DNA of 64,000 bases from contig NZ_CP034412.1 in the NCBI RefSeq assembly GCF_006094275.1, forward strand, positions 1,178,001 through 1,242,000, written 5' to 3'. The position numbers and the translations under genes were made by a program. Origin of the DNA: Glutamicibacter creatinolyticus (GTDB taxonomy: Bacteria > Actinomycetota > Actinomycetes > Actinomycetales > Micrococcaceae). This document shows positions 46,487-56,296 of the stretch, piece by piece (within the stretch, counting starts at the first letter, position 1; every line of letters starts with the position of its first letter). The notes under the pieces were generated by a model. That model ran no database searches and was not told the origin of the DNA. It worked only from the letters and a program-made list of their open reading frames with translations.

Positions 46487-47653
46487 ATGCGTTTGCTTCA
46501 TACCTCGGACTGGCATCTGGGCCGGTCCTTCCATGGTGCTTCCCTGCTTGAGAACCAGCGGGCGGTGCTCGAAGAGCTGGTCCGCCTGGTAAAAGAGCGC
46601 CACATCGACGTGGTGCTGATCTCCGGGGACATCTACGACCGCGCCCTGCCGCAGGTGGATGCGGTGAAACTGTGCAACTCCATCCTCGGGCAGCTGCGCG
46701 CCGCCGGGGCGAAAGTCATCATCACCAGCGGCAACCACGACTCGGCCGCCCGGCTGGGCTTTGCCGCCGAACTGATCGACGCTGCCGGGGTGCATATCAT
46801 TGCCGATACCACCCGGATGAGCACCCCGGTGATGGTGCAGGGTGAAGACCACCAGATCGCGGTGTACGGCATCCCGTACCTGGAGCCGCGCATGGTGATG
46901 GCCGAGCTGGAGGCTGAGAAGCTATCCCATGAATCGGTCGTCGCCGCCGCGGTCACCCGCATCCAGCAGGACCTGGCGGCCCGCCGGGCCGCGGCCGACA
47001 CCCCGGTGCTCGCCTTCTCCATGGCGCATCTGTTCGCCGCCGGTGGCGTGGGCAGCGACTCCGAACGGGAACTGAGCGTGGGCAACCTCGACGTGGTGCC
47101 GGTTGAGCTCTTCGGTCTCTTCGACTACTCGGCGCTGGGGCATCTGCACGGTCGGCAGCGGCTGAGCGATACCGTGCGCTATTCCGGCTCGCCCCTGGCC
47201 TACTCGTTCTCCGAGGCGAACCAGCGCAAGGCCGTGTGGATCATTGACACCGACGCCAGTGGCGTGAAGGAAGTCGAAGCAGTGGAGCTGCCGGTCCCCA
47301 AGAAGCTGGCCATCCTGCGCGGCAAGCTGCAGGAGCTGCTGGAGGACCCGGAGCTGGCCTGGGCCGAGGAAGCCTGGTGCCAGGTGACACTGACCGACAC
47401 CGACCGCCCGGCTGAGGCGATGACCCGGGTCCGCACCCGCTTCCCCGACACCGTGGTGCTGCTCTTCGCCCCGGAAGCCTCCACCCGCAACACCCGGGAA
47501 AGCTACGCCCAGCGCCTGGCCCGGGCGAAGTCCACCAAGGAAGTGTGCACCGACTTCATTGACCATGTGCGTCACCGCCCGGCCGATGAACATGAGCAGG
47601 AACTGGTGGCTTCGGTCATCCGCAGTGTGCGTGAAGCAGGAAGTGAAAAATGA
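46487..47653 (+). CDS. sbcD: Exonuclease subunit SbcD
   Basis: A 388-residue Mre11-type phosphoesterase. The metal-binding motifs appear in order: LHTSDWHLGRSF, ISGDIYDRALP, ITSGNHDSAARLG, and later GHLHGRQRL. With SbcC it cleaves hairpins and double-strand DNA ends. The stop overlaps the sbcC start (ATGA). GAAGG sits very close to the ATG, and CATAAG nine bases upstream may be a -10, so translation may be leaderless. Confidence 0.95.
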   Translation: MRLLHTSDWHLGRSFHGASLLENQRAVLEELVRLVKERHIDVVLISGDIYDRALPQVDAVKLCNSILGQLRAAGAKVIITSGNHDSAARLGFAAELIDAAGVHIIADTTRMSTPVMVQGEDHQIAVYGIPYLEPRMVMAELEAEKLSHESVVAAAVTRIQQDLAARRAAADTPVLAFSMAHLFAAGGVGSDSERELSVGNLDVVPVELFGLFDYSALGHLHGRQRLSDTVRYSGSPLAYSFSEANQRKAVWIIDTDASGVKEVEAVELPVPKKLAILRGKLQELLEDPELAWAEEAWCQVTLTDTDRPAEAMTRVRTRFPDTVVLLFAPEASTRNTRESYAQRLARAKSTKEVCTDFIDHVRHRPADEHEQELVASVIRSVREAGSEK

Positions 47654-50600
47654 GGATCCACCAGCTGACCATCCAGGCCTTCGGGCCGTTCGCCGGCACC
47701 GAGCACATTGACTTTGACGAACTGGGCGCCGCCGGGCTGTTCCTGCTGGACGGGCCGACCGGCGCCGGAAAATCCAGCATCCTGGACGCCATCTGCTACG
47801 CCATCTATGGTGCGCTGCCCGGCAACAGGCAGGGCAGCCGGCAGATTCGTTCGGACCACGCCGCCGAAGGCCTCGCCCCGGAAGTGGCCTGCGAACTGTC
47901 GGTGGGAACCCGGCGCTTTGAGGTGACCCGCTCCCCGGCATGGATGCGTCCCTCCAAACGGGCCAAGAGCGGCTTCACCGAGGAGAAGGCCAAGAGCGCG
48001 CTGCGTGAATACGTTGACGGGGAATGGCAGGCGCTGTCCACCCGCAACGACGAAGTCGGTCAAACCCTGGGCGCGGTGCTGGGCCTGGACAGGGAACAGT
48101 TCACCAAGGTGGTGATGCTGCCGCAGGGCGGATTCGCCGACTTCCTGCGCGCCAAGGACACCGAACGCGAAAAGCTGTTGGCCCGGCTCTTCGACACCAG
48201 TGACTACGCCAAGATCGAGGAGGAGTTCGCCGCCCGCCTGCACCAGGAACGCAAGCGCACCGAGACGATTGAAGCCGAACTGGCCGCCATGGAAAACCAG
48301 GTGCGTTCGGACGCAACCGGGGCACTACAGGCCGCCGCGGTCGAGCTGCCCGGCGCCGACGAACCGGACCTGGACTTTGACGGGCTTCAAGAGCGTCTGG
48401 AAACCCTGCGCCAGCAGCGGGCCGAAACGGCAAAGGCCCGCCGCGCCGATCAGGCCACGGCCTCACGGCGCCACCAGCAGCTACAGGAACGGCAACGGAT
48501 CTTCGGACGGCTGGCCGAACTGCGGCAGCTGGAAACCGCGCACGCCGCCAACGCCGAACCCGCGACGGCCGCCGAGGAACGCCTGCACTTGGACGCGAAG
48601 GCCATCCAGATCAGCGCCTACCAGCGGCAACAACGCGATGCACAGCAGAACGCATCTGCGGCCCGGCAGCAGCTTGAATCCCGTGCCGCTAACTTCACAG
48701 AGCGATTCCCGGAACGCGAGATCCAGTACACGCAGCAGACCCTGCAGTCCTTGGCGACCGAAGCCAATGAACTTGGCGAGCAGCTTGGCAGCATCCGTTC
48801 GGCCCTGCCCGCCGAGGAGCAGCGCGAACAGTTGGCCCGTGAGCTGCTTCGCCAGCAGGAGCTGACCGGCAAGGAACAGGAAAAGTCCGAACGGGCCGAG
48901 GCAATGATTGCCACGTTGGCCAAGGAACGAGACGAACTGCAGGCCAAGGACCTGGATGAGGTGGCCGCAGCCGCCAGCGTGCAGCAGGCCGAGCAGGCCC
49001 TGCAAAAGGCCACCGAGCAGGTGGCCGCGGTGAAGCGGCGCGAGGAGCTGCGGTACGTCAAAAACAAAGTCCAGGTTTTGTACGATGGGGAAGCCAGCAG
49101 GCTCCGGGACCGGCAGAGCAGCCTCCTGGAAGCGCAGCAGACCCTGCTGAATCAAAGTGCCGCGCGCTTGGCCGCGGGCTTGGTCGAGGGCGAGCCATGC
49201 CTGGTCTGTGGGGCCACCGAACACCCTGGGCCTGCCGTGGCCGAAGCCGGCGAGGAACTGGTCGATGAGGATGCAGTGGAGCATCTGCGCGAGCAGGTCG
49301 AAGCCCAGCGTGAAAAGACCAGGCAGGTGGAAGCAAAGCTGCATGCGGCCACCACCCGCTATGAGGAAGCCGCCGCGGTGACTGGGCAGACCACTCGTGA
49401 TGAGGCCCAGCAGCAGGTCGCGCAACACCAGGAAGCGCTGAAAGAGGCCCAGAACGTTCGGGCCGGTGTCGCCAAGCTGGTGGCCCAGCTGGCGAAGGTT
49501 CAGCATGAGAGCGAGAAGCAAGCACAGACCGCCGCAGCCGCGAAACTTGCCCACGGTGTTGCGGTGGAAAAGACAGAGGCGCTGGGCCGGGAACTCAATC
49601 AGCTTGATGCCCGGCTATCCGAACTGCGCGGCGGTTACGGGTCATTGGGGGAGAAGCTGGCAGATCTGAGCGCCGACCACTCGGTGCTCAGTGCGCTGCA
49701 CCAGGCGCTCTCCAAGTCCCTGGACGCCACCGCGCACCTGGAGGATTGCTCCCGGCGCTGGGAAGAAGAACGGACCGCGGTCGGTTTCGCCGATGACGCG
49801 GCCCAGGCCCAGGCGCTGCTGGAACCCGGTGTCCGCCAAGAACTGGAGCAGCTGCGCACCACCCACCAAAAACGTGCTGCGGCTATCGAGACCCTGTCCG
49901 CTTCAGAAGATGTCATTCAAGCCCGGCAACTGGAAGCCGAGGGGGAAACGGCGCCTGACACCGGTCAGCTGGAACGGGACGCTGCAGCGCTGCAGGAAGC
50001 CGAGGAAACCTACGAGCAGGCCCGCCAGGCCGAAGTCGTTGCCGCTGCTTCCCTGCAACGCCTGCAGGAAGGACGGGACAGGCTCGCCCGACGCATCAGC
50101 GATACCGGCCCGGTCATTGAGTCCTACCGGCGGCTCAAGGCGCTGGCTGAGGTGGTCCGCGGCGGCGGGGAGAACCGGCTGAAGATGACCCTGGGCACCT
50201 ATGTGCTGGCCGCCCGGCTCGAAGAAGTCACCGCCGCCGCTACCGAACGGTTGCAGGTGATGAGTTCGCAGCGCTATTCACTGGAACATGACGACACGGC
50301 CCGGGGCAACGCCAAGTCGGGACTCGGCATCCGGGTGCATGACTCGTGGACCGGGAAGTACCGCGAAACCCAGACCCTCTCCGGGGGAGAGACCTTCATG
50401 GCCTCCCTGTCCCTGGCCCTCGGGCTGGCGGATGTCATCTCCCACCATTCCGGGGCCGTGGACATGCAGACGCTCTTCGTCGATGAGGGCTTTGGCTCCC
50501 TGGACACCGAGACCCTGGAACAGGTCATGGAGGCGCTGGAGTCACTGCGGTCCGGCGGACGCGTCATCGGGGTGGTCTCCCACGTCAGCGAGATGAAACA

Positions 50601-50691
50601 GCGCATCACCAACCGGTTGACCGTTACCAAGGCCAGGGAGGGATCCACCATCAGCACCAATGCGGAGCGGAGCTTGCTCACATTGAGCTAG
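47650..50691 (+). CDS. sbcC: Exonuclease subunit SbcC
   Basis: A 1013-residue Rad50-type ATPase. Walker A is GPTGAGKSS near residue 37; long coiled coils occupy about 175-500 and 540-830, and the zinc-hook CxxC is Cys517-Leu-Val-Cys520. The C-terminal half carries the ABC signature LSGGETFMASLSLALGLADV and Walker B TLFVDEGFGSLD. It forms a complete SbcCD complex with the overlapping upstream gene, acting on stalled forks and palindromic DNA. Confidence 0.96.
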   Translation: MRIHQLTIQAFGPFAGTEHIDFDELGAAGLFLLDGPTGAGKSSILDAICYAIYGALPGNRQGSRQIRSDHAAEGLAPEVACELSVGTRRFEVTRSPAWMRPSKRAKSGFTEEKAKSALREYVDGEWQALSTRNDEVGQTLGAVLGLDREQFTKVVMLPQGGFADFLRAKDTEREKLLARLFDTSDYAKIEEEFAARLHQERKRTETIEAELAAMENQVRSDATGALQAAAVELPGADEPDLDFDGLQERLETLRQQRAETAKARRADQATASRRHQQLQERQRIFGRLAELRQLETAHAANAEPATAAEERLHLDAKAIQISAYQRQQRDAQQNASAARQQLESRAANFTERFPEREIQYTQQTLQSLATEANELGEQLGSIRSALPAEEQREQLARELLRQQELTGKEQEKSERAEAMIATLAKERDELQAKDLDEVAAAASVQQAEQALQKATEQVAAVKRREELRYVKNKVQVLYDGEASRLRDRQSSLLEAQQTLLNQSAARLAAGLVEGEPCLVCGATEHPGPAVAEAGEELVDEDAVEHLREQVEAQREKTRQVEAKLHAATTRYEEAAAVTGQTTRDEAQQQVAQHQEALKEAQNVRAGVAKLVAQLAKVQHESEKQAQTAAAAKLAHGVAVEKTEALGRELNQLDARLSELRGGYGSLGEKLADLSADHSVLSALHQALSKSLDATAHLEDCSRRWEEERTAVGFADDAAQAQALLEPGVRQELEQLRTTHQKRAAAIETLSASEDVIQARQLEAEGETAPDTGQLERDAAALQEAEETYEQARQAEVVAAASLQRLQEGRDRLARRISDTGPVIESYRRLKALAEVVRGGGENRLKMTLGTYVLAARLEEVTAAATERLQVMSSQRYSLEHDDTARGNAKSGLGIRVHDSWTGKYRETQTLSGGETFMASLSLALGLADVISHHSGAVDMQTLFVDEGFGSLDTETLEQVMEALESLRSGGRVIGVVSHVSEMKQRITNRLTVTKAREGSTISTNAERSLLTLS

Positions 50692-50800
50692 ACACCGGGG
50701 AAACTGGCACGTATCTTGAAAAGAGCGCCCAATGGCGTGTTTGGGTTTTCTGTGCGTTGAGGGGCGAGGGACAACGCACGCTTTAGTTATTGGAGAAAAG

Positions 50801-52069
50801 TTGACCCAAAAGTCTTTGTCCCAGGCCTCGGCCGCGGACAATTCGAGTTCTTCTGGATACTCTTCTTTGGTCCCGCTCGTGGGACGCGGCTACCTACCGT
50901 TGGCGTTCTTTGCACGCCTTCCGTTGGCCATGCTGACCATCGGGTCGATGACCCTGTTCACCGCGAGCACCGGCTCCTATGCCCTGGGTGGGCTTTCGGC
51001 CGCCATGGTGGGGCTCGGCTCCGCCGTGGGCGGACCAACGATCGGCTACGTGGCCGACCGGATTGGGCAGCGCAAGGTGCTGCTGACCGCGGCCCTGCTG
51101 CACACCCTGATGCTGGCGGTTCTGACCTGGTATGGCAGCCGCGGTGACGCCGTCACGGTGGCAGCGCTGGTGGCCGTTAGCCTGCTCACCGGGGCGACCG
51201 GCCCCCAAGTGGGTCCCATGTCCCGTGTCCGCTGGATCTCCATGACCCGGGCGCGCGGACTGCGGCCCAAGGTGCTCGGCGCGGCGCTGGGTCTTGAATC
51301 AATGCTTGACGAGCTGGGCTTCGTGCTGGGGCCGGTGGCCGTGGGCTTCCTGGCCTCGGCGCTGAACCCGGCGTTGCCGCTGATCATTGCCGCGGTGCTC
51401 ACCATCATCCTGGTCCCGATCTTTGGCCTGCATTCCACCGAGCGTTCGGTGATTCCCAGCCCGAAGGATTCGCGGCACGCCAAGGCCACAAAGGTTCAGG
51501 TGGCCGCCATCAGCGCCATGGTGCTGGGCATGATCGGCCTGGGCACCGTGTTCGGTTCCTCCGCCGCCGGCACCCTGGCCTTCGCCGGCGCCATGGGTGA
51601 CTCCAACCGCGGCGGCATGCTCTATGGTGCCGTGGGCCTGTCCAGTGCCATCGCCGCGATCTCCGTGGCCATGTGGCCCGCCGCGTTCCGGCATACCTCC
51701 CGCTGGATCGCCTCCGCCTCCTTCCTGGCGTTGACCAGCCTGCTGCTGCAGCTGCCCCAGTCCACCGGATTCATGCTCGCCATGCTGTTCCTGGTCGGCT
51801 TCGGCGTGGGACCGATCATCGTGGTGGTGATGACCCTGGGCGGCGAGGTGGCGCCGGCCGGACGGCTGTCCACGGTGATGACCATGCTCTCGGCCGGCAT
51901 CGTCGTTGGAACCGCCATCGGCAACGGTCTGGCCGGCCTGCTTGCCGAATCCATGGGTTACTCCGGGGCCTTCTGGGTGTGCACCGGTGCCGCCGTTGTG
52001 ATCGCCCTGGCCGCCATGTTCATGAAGATGCTGGTGGCCCGCTCCGAACAGCTGGCCAACGTTCGCTAG
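50801..52069 (+). CDS. MFS transporter
   Basis: A 422-residue major facilitator with 12 predicted helices and the loop 2-3 motif GYVADRIGQRKVLL. The start is taken at TTG 50801, with GGAG five bases upstream; the frame continues 69 bases further without membrane features. Arabinose-efflux type transporters are the nearest in general form. Substrate unknown. A perfect hairpin follows. Confidence 0.88.
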   Translation: MTQKSLSQASAADNSSSSGYSSLVPLVGRGYLPLAFFARLPLAMLTIGSMTLFTASTGSYALGGLSAAMVGLGSAVGGPTIGYVADRIGQRKVLLTAALLHTLMLAVLTWYGSRGDAVTVAALVAVSLLTGATGPQVGPMSRVRWISMTRARGLRPKVLGAALGLESMLDELGFVLGPVAVGFLASALNPALPLIIAAVLTIILVPIFGLHSTERSVIPSPKDSRHAKATKVQVAAISAMVLGMIGLGTVFGSSAAGTLAFAGAMGDSNRGGMLYGAVGLSSAIAAISVAMWPAAFRHTSRWIASASFLALTSLLLQLPQSTGFMLAMLFLVGFGVGPIIVVVMTLGGEVAPAGRLSTVMTMLSAGIVVGTAIGNGLAGLLAESMGYSGAFWVCTGAAVVIALAAMFMKMLVARSEQLANVR

Positions 52070-52088
52070 CACCGGCCCTGGATGGGAA

Positions 52089-52131
52089 GCAACAGCGGCC
52101 CAGGACGTATCGTGTCCTGGGCCGCTGTTGC
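52089..52131. terminator. Perfect 18-bp hairpin, MFS / VIT junction
   Basis: Arms 52089-52106 and 52114-52131 are exact complements around a 7-base loop, between two convergent genes. T-runs are weak on both sides. Confidence 0.75.
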
Positions 52132-52171
52132 CGTTGAAACCCGGTTTGCGGGCTGGAAGCGGTGTTCGTGC

Positions 52172-52921
52172 TTAGTTGATCGCCACGCCGAAGAGCAGAC
52201 CGATGATGTAGGTCGCCGCCATGGTGGCGCTGCCCATCACGACGTTGCGCAGGATGGCCCGCAAGCGCGGGGCGCCACCCAAGGCGGCGCTGATCCAGCC
52301 GGTCAGCAGCAGACCGATGACGACGGCCACCGCGGCGACGATGATCCGCGCCGATTCCGGCGGCAGCAGGATCATGATCAGTGGAATCAGGGAACCGATG
52401 GTGAAGGCGATAAAGGAGGAGAATGCGGCAGCCCAGGGGCTGGTGTACTCCTCGGGATCAATGCCCAATTCCACTTCGGCATGGGCAGCGAGCGCGTCAT
52501 GGGCGGTCAGCTCCGCTGCCACCTGATGCGCCAGCTTCGGGCTCAGGCCCCGGGCCTCGTACATTCCGGCCAGTTCCTGCAGTTCTTCCTCCGGCATCTC
52601 GGCCAGCTCACGCTTCTCCTTGGCAATCAGCGCCTGCTCGGTGTCGCGCTGAGTGCTGACCGAGACATACTCGCCGCCGGCCATGGAGAACGCGCCGGCG
52701 ACCAGAGCCGCGATGCCAGCCGTGGCAATCGCTCCCAGATTTCCAGGGGTGGCGGCTGCAACGCCGACGACCACACCCGCGGTGGAAACGATCCCGTCAT
52801 TGGCTCCAAGAACCCCGGCCCGCAGCCAGTTCAGCTTCTGGCCGATACGGTTGTCGTGAGGTTCGTTGGGGTGGGTGTGTGGCATTGACCCATCCGGGGT
52901 GTGGCTCTCGGACGTGGACAC
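52172..52921 (-). CDS. VIT1/CCC1 family metal transporter
   Basis: A 249-residue membrane protein of the VIT family, which moves Fe2+ or Mn2+ out of the cytoplasm in exchange for protons. The hallmark LRAGVLGANDGIVSTAGVVVGV is in the first helix, MAGGEYVSVSTQRDTEQA follows the second, and a cytoplasmic Glu-rich metal-binding loop (EKRELAEMPEEELQEL) precedes three C-terminal helices. The GTG at 52921 has GGAGG five bases upstream, which fixes the start. Confidence 0.92.
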   Translation of the reverse strand: MSTSESHTPDGSMPHTHPNEPHDNRIGQKLNWLRAGVLGANDGIVSTAGVVVGVAAATPGNLGAIATAGIAALVAGAFSMAGGEYVSVSTQRDTEQALIAKEKRELAEMPEEELQELAGMYEARGLSPKLAHQVAAELTAHDALAAHAEVELGIDPEEYTSPWAAAFSSFIAFTIGSLIPLIMILLPPESARIIVAAVAVVIGLLLTGWISAALGGAPRLRAILRNVVMGSATMAATYIIGLLFGVAIN

Positions 52922-53098
52922 GATGACCTCCAGATTCTGATCTGGCCGCGCGAAGCAGCCAGTACCGTGATTCAACCGGCCGCCATCCGGCGGCCAGCCG
53001 ATGCTCCTTGTTGTCACTCACCGATATTGCCTGAAGACCTCATTGTCCGTTGATGAGTGGGTCTTGTGGGTGGATCTGCTTTCGGTGTTCCAGTCTTC

Positions 53099-53791
53099 CT
53101 AGGAAAGATCCTCGCTGATAACCAGCGCTGATTCCTTTAACGCCCGGACGATCTTCTCGTGTTCCTGCACGGTGCTGGTTGCGAAGACGACGGCCAGCGC
53201 GGCTGGCAGCGTGTTGGAGGTGTGCAGGGGCACGGCCAGGGACGTCACGCCGCGGATGACCTCATCCACGCTGCTGGCATACCCATTGATCTTCGCGTCG
53301 CGCACCTGCTCGCGGTAGTCCACCCCGGTGTTCATGGCATCCCATTGGCTGCGGGTGTAGTTGGATTGAATCGCGATGGGCGGGGCGCCCACGTCCATGC
53401 CGTGCCGGGTTCCGGGACGGTGCACAATGGCCCGGTGGGAGTGGGCCGGCTCCACCGACACCAAGGTGGTGCACAGGTCATGCTCCCACACCGCAACGAA
53501 CGCAGTCATGGACAAAGTGTTCGCCAGCTTTGTCAGTTCCGGCAGCGCCGTGTTCTGCAGATCCCGCTGCACCGAGCGGGCCAGGGTGGCCAGGCCCGAG
53601 GCGGGTCGGATCCGCCCGGCCTCGTCGCGGGCCAGCAGGCGGTGATCCTCCAGGGTGCGCAGAATCCGGTAGGCGATGGAGCGGTGGACTTCCATCTTCT
53701 CGGCGATCTCGGCGATGCTCAGGTTCGTGGGGGAGTCCGCCACGATTTCGAGCATCCGTACACCGCGGGAGAGAGTCTGGGAAGCTGACAT
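53099..53791 (-). CDS. IclR family transcriptional regulator
   Basis: A 230-residue regulator: an N-terminal winged helix (about 1-70, with LSIAEIAEKMEVHRSIAYRILRTL) and an IclR effector domain (80-230). ATG 53791 is chosen because AAGGA lies just upstream. A clear dyad lies about 100 nt upstream. Its target may be itself and the SRPBCC or MHS transporter genes to the right. Effector unknown; small carboxylic or aromatic acids are typical for the family. Confidence 0.9.
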   Translation of the reverse strand: MSASQTLSRGVRMLEIVADSPTNLSIAEIAEKMEVHRSIAYRILRTLEDHRLLARDEAGRIRPASGLATLARSVQRDLQNTALPELTKLANTLSMTAFVAVWEHDLCTTLVSVEPAHSHRAIVHRPGTRHGMDVGAPPIAIQSNYTRSQWDAMNTGVDYREQVRDAKINGYASSVDEVIRGVTSLAVPLHTSNTLPAALAVVFATSTVQEHEKIVRALKESALVISEDLS

Positions 53792-54108
53792 GATCCTTGT
53801 CCTGCCGAGGGGCGGTGGCCCGCCCAAAAGAATGGGTGCAGGGCCTGGCGCCCAAGGCGTGGCCCTACCTGCATCCTAATCATTCTGTAATCGAACAGCC
53901 AGTTCGATTTTTGAACTGCTGACTGCTTTCGTTCACATATTCTCAGCCGGGTTCACGTTCCCGCGCCGGTCGCCGGGAATGGCAACAGAGGCCTCTGCTC
54001 GCCCCTATGGAAACGAACGGTGTTTTGTTAGCCTACAAGCCACGATCGCGAGCATCATCCGCCGGCGGGTCGACATCGGCCGGTCAGGAAGAACAGGGGA
54101 GTGGGATC
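53792..54108. promoter_or_regulatory. Divergent intergenic region with IclR-type dyads
   Basis: A 317-nt region between the IclR gene and the divergent SRPBCC gene. ATCGAAC (53890-53896) and GTTCGAT (53902-53908) form a perfect 7-bp dyad with a five-base spacer; a third half-site TTGAAC follows at 53911-53916. This is a strong candidate operator for the adjacent regulator. GGGGAG before 54109 is a ribosome binding site. Confidence 0.5.
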
Positions 54109-54609
54109 ATGACGGCGACGCCGACTGGAAGCAAAACCGAGGATGGGGCACTGCGCCTGCTGCGGGTCTTCCCCATTGACCAACAGGAGCTCTGGAAATT
54201 ACTGACCGAACCTGCCGAAACCGACCGGTGGATCGGACCGTGGTCCGGGGATCCGGCCAGCGGGAGCGTAGAGCTGACGCTGAATGCCGAGGAGGGAAGG
54301 CCCGCAATGGAAATGCGCCTCATTGACTGTGATGCCTCCACCCATCGTCTCGTGGTTGAATCCTCCCCGCAGGACGGGGAGGTGTGGAGACTGCAGCTCC
54401 AGGTACTGAGCGACCCGGAGGGAAGCCTGCTGGAGTTCGTGATGCCGAACCTGGAGCCCACCCAGGCTGGCTCCATTGGCCCGGGGTGGGAGTTGTATCT
54501 GGACCGCCTGCTGGCCGCGGCCGCAGGCCAGGATCCAGAGGCGATTCGCTTTGATCCCGATTACTACCCGGCGCTCCGCGATTATTACGAACTGCTGTTC
54601 AAGCCCTGA
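54109..54609 (+). CDS. SRPBCC (START/AHSA1-like) domain protein
   Basis: A 166-residue protein with the polyketide cyclase/AHSA1-like pattern: FPIDQQELWKLLTEPAETDRWIGPW at the N-terminus, then strands, and a long C-terminal helix GPGWELYLDRLLAAAAGQD. Such folds bind small hydrophobic ligands; the ligand here is unknown. ATG 54109 has GGGGAG seven bases upstream. Confidence 0.85.
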   Translation: MTATPTGSKTEDGALRLLRVFPIDQQELWKLLTEPAETDRWIGPWSGDPASGSVELTLNAEEGRPAMEMRLIDCDASTHRLVVESSPQDGEVWRLQLQVLSDPEGSLLEFVMPNLEPTQAGSIGPGWELYLDRLLAAAAGQDPEAIRFDPDYYPALRDYYELLFKP

Positions 54610-54701
54610 TCCGTGCGGCAAAACCACTCGTCAAGAGTCCGTTCTCGGAGTGTAGAAAAATCTTGTTGTGAGCAGGCTCACCCGTGGCCTATGATTGTGA
54701 T

Positions 54702-54732
54702 CTGAGTTACCGTCTGAACGGTCGGTAATCAG
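54702..54732. promoter_or_regulatory. Operator-like dyad upstream of the MHS transporter
   Basis: An imperfect 31-bp palindrome, CTGA-G-TTACCG ... CGGTAA-T-CAG, with an inner ACCGT-CTGA-ACGGT, ends 32 nt before the transporter ATG. It could bind a regulator or form a leader hairpin. It does not match the ATCGAAC dyad next to the IclR gene. Confidence 0.45.
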
Positions 54733-54764
54733 ATTTTCGGAATCTCGCAAACTCAAGGGCACTC

Positions 54765-56111
54765 ATGACTACCTCGCTTGTTACCCGCAGACAGGAAGAA
54801 CGGCGCGTTCTAGCCGGCACCCTGGTGGGCACCACCATCGAGTGGTACGACTTCTTCATCTTCGCGCAGCTGACCGCGACCCTGCTCACCCCGCTGTTCC
54901 TCGCCCCGTTGGGTGAGTCGAACCCGGGCATCGCGCAGATCCTCTCGTTCGCGATGATCGGCATTTCCTTCTTCTTCCGTCCGCTGGGCGCCGTGATCGC
55001 CGGGCACCTCGGTGACCGGTTCGGACGCAAGCGGATCCTGGTGATGACCCTGATCCTGATGGGCATCGCCACCTCCCTGATCGGCCTGCTGCCCACCTAC
55101 GCGCAGATCGGTGTTGCCGCACCGATCCTGCTGGTGCTGCTGCGTGTGCTGCAGGGCTTCTCCGCCGGCGGCGAATGGGGCGGCGCGGCGTTGATGAGTG
55201 TGGAGCACGCACCGAAGGGCCGCCGCGGCTACTTCGGCGCCTTCCCGCAGATCGGTGTTCCGATCGGCATGATCCTGGCCACCGGCATTCTGTACGTGCT
55301 GCGCGTGTCGATGACCCCCGAACAGTTCATGGCCTGGGGCTGGCGTATTCCGTTCCTGCTCTCGGTGGTGCTGATCCTGGTCGGTCACCTGATCCGCCGC
55401 GCACTGGAGGAATCCCCGGTCTTCAAGGAGATGGCCGAGCGTAAGAGCGAGGAGCACACCCCGCTGAAGGACTTGATGAAGACCAACTCCAAGCAGGTCA
55501 TCCAGGCCGCGCTGATCTTCATCTCGAACAACGCCGCCGGCTATCTGGTCATCGCGTTCTTCATCGCCTACACCACCAAGGTGCTGGGCCTGGAGATGGC
55601 CCCGGTGCTGCTGGCCACCACCATCGGCTCCTTCGGCTGGCTAATCTTCACCCTGGTCGGCGGCTGGCTCTCGGATAAGATCGGGCGCCGCAACACCTTC
55701 GTCATCGGCTACGCCATCGTCTTCGTGTGGATGATCCCGATGTTCATGCTGATCGACACCGGCTCGATCGTGCTGTACACCGTGGCGATCTTCGTGCTGA
55801 CCATCGGCCTGGGCCTGTCCTACGGACCGCAGTCGGCCATGTACGCCGAGATGTTCCCGGCGCACATCCGCTACTCGGGCATCTCGATCGGCTACGCCAT
55901 CGGCGCGATCCTCGGCGGCGCCTTCGCGGCCACCGTGGCCCAGGTGCTGCTGGAGACCACCGGCTGGTCCGGCTCGATCGCCATCTACATCATGGTGCTG
56001 ACCGTCATCTCCACCGCGGCCGTGCTGTGGGTGGGCGAGACCCGTCACCGCTCGCTGGGTGTGGAGGGCTTCCACGCGGACGGCACCGCCAAGATCCCGA
56101 GCGTGCACTAG
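54765..56111 (+). CDS. MHS family MFS transporter
   Basis: A 448-residue, 12-helix proton symporter of the metabolite:H+ symporter family (ProP, KgtP, ShiA). The family loop GHLGDRFGRKRILVMTLILM and the segment LRVLQGFSAGGEWGGAALM are well kept, as is WRIPFLLS. Substrates in this family are carboxylates, shikimate, betaine or proline; none can be chosen from the sequence. Confidence 0.92.
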   Translation: MTTSLVTRRQEERRVLAGTLVGTTIEWYDFFIFAQLTATLLTPLFLAPLGESNPGIAQILSFAMIGISFFFRPLGAVIAGHLGDRFGRKRILVMTLILMGIATSLIGLLPTYAQIGVAAPILLVLLRVLQGFSAGGEWGGAALMSVEHAPKGRRGYFGAFPQIGVPIGMILATGILYVLRVSMTPEQFMAWGWRIPFLLSVVLILVGHLIRRALEESPVFKEMAERKSEEHTPLKDLMKTNSKQVIQAALIFISNNAAGYLVIAFFIAYTTKVLGLEMAPVLLATTIGSFGWLIFTLVGGWLSDKIGRRNTFVIGYAIVFVWMIPMFMLIDTGSIVLYTVAIFVLTIGLGLSYGPQSAMYAEMFPAHIRYSGISIGYAIGAILGGAFAATVAQVLLETTGWSGSIAIYIMVLTVISTAAVLWVGETRHRSLGVEGFHADGTAKIPSVH

Positions 56112-56146
56112 GCAAGGACTACCGGCGGCGCGCTGGCGCCGCCGCC

Positions 56147-56202
56147 GGCACCGGGCCGGGTGGGACGGGGAGCAGATCCCCGAACCCACCCGGCCCGGTG
56201 CC
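56147..56202 (+). terminator. Hairpin terminator after the MHS transporter
   Basis: Perfect 18-bp arms (56147-56164 with 56185-56202) followed by TTAG. A shorter inner GGG/CCC pairing is possible. T-run weak. Confidence 0.7.
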
Positions 56203-56296
56203 TTAGTGTCCGGGAATCAAGGCGGCAAACCGCTGGATTGCGTCGGCGATATGACACGATAAGAAAAACCCGCCTTCCACCACCGCAGGAGCATTA

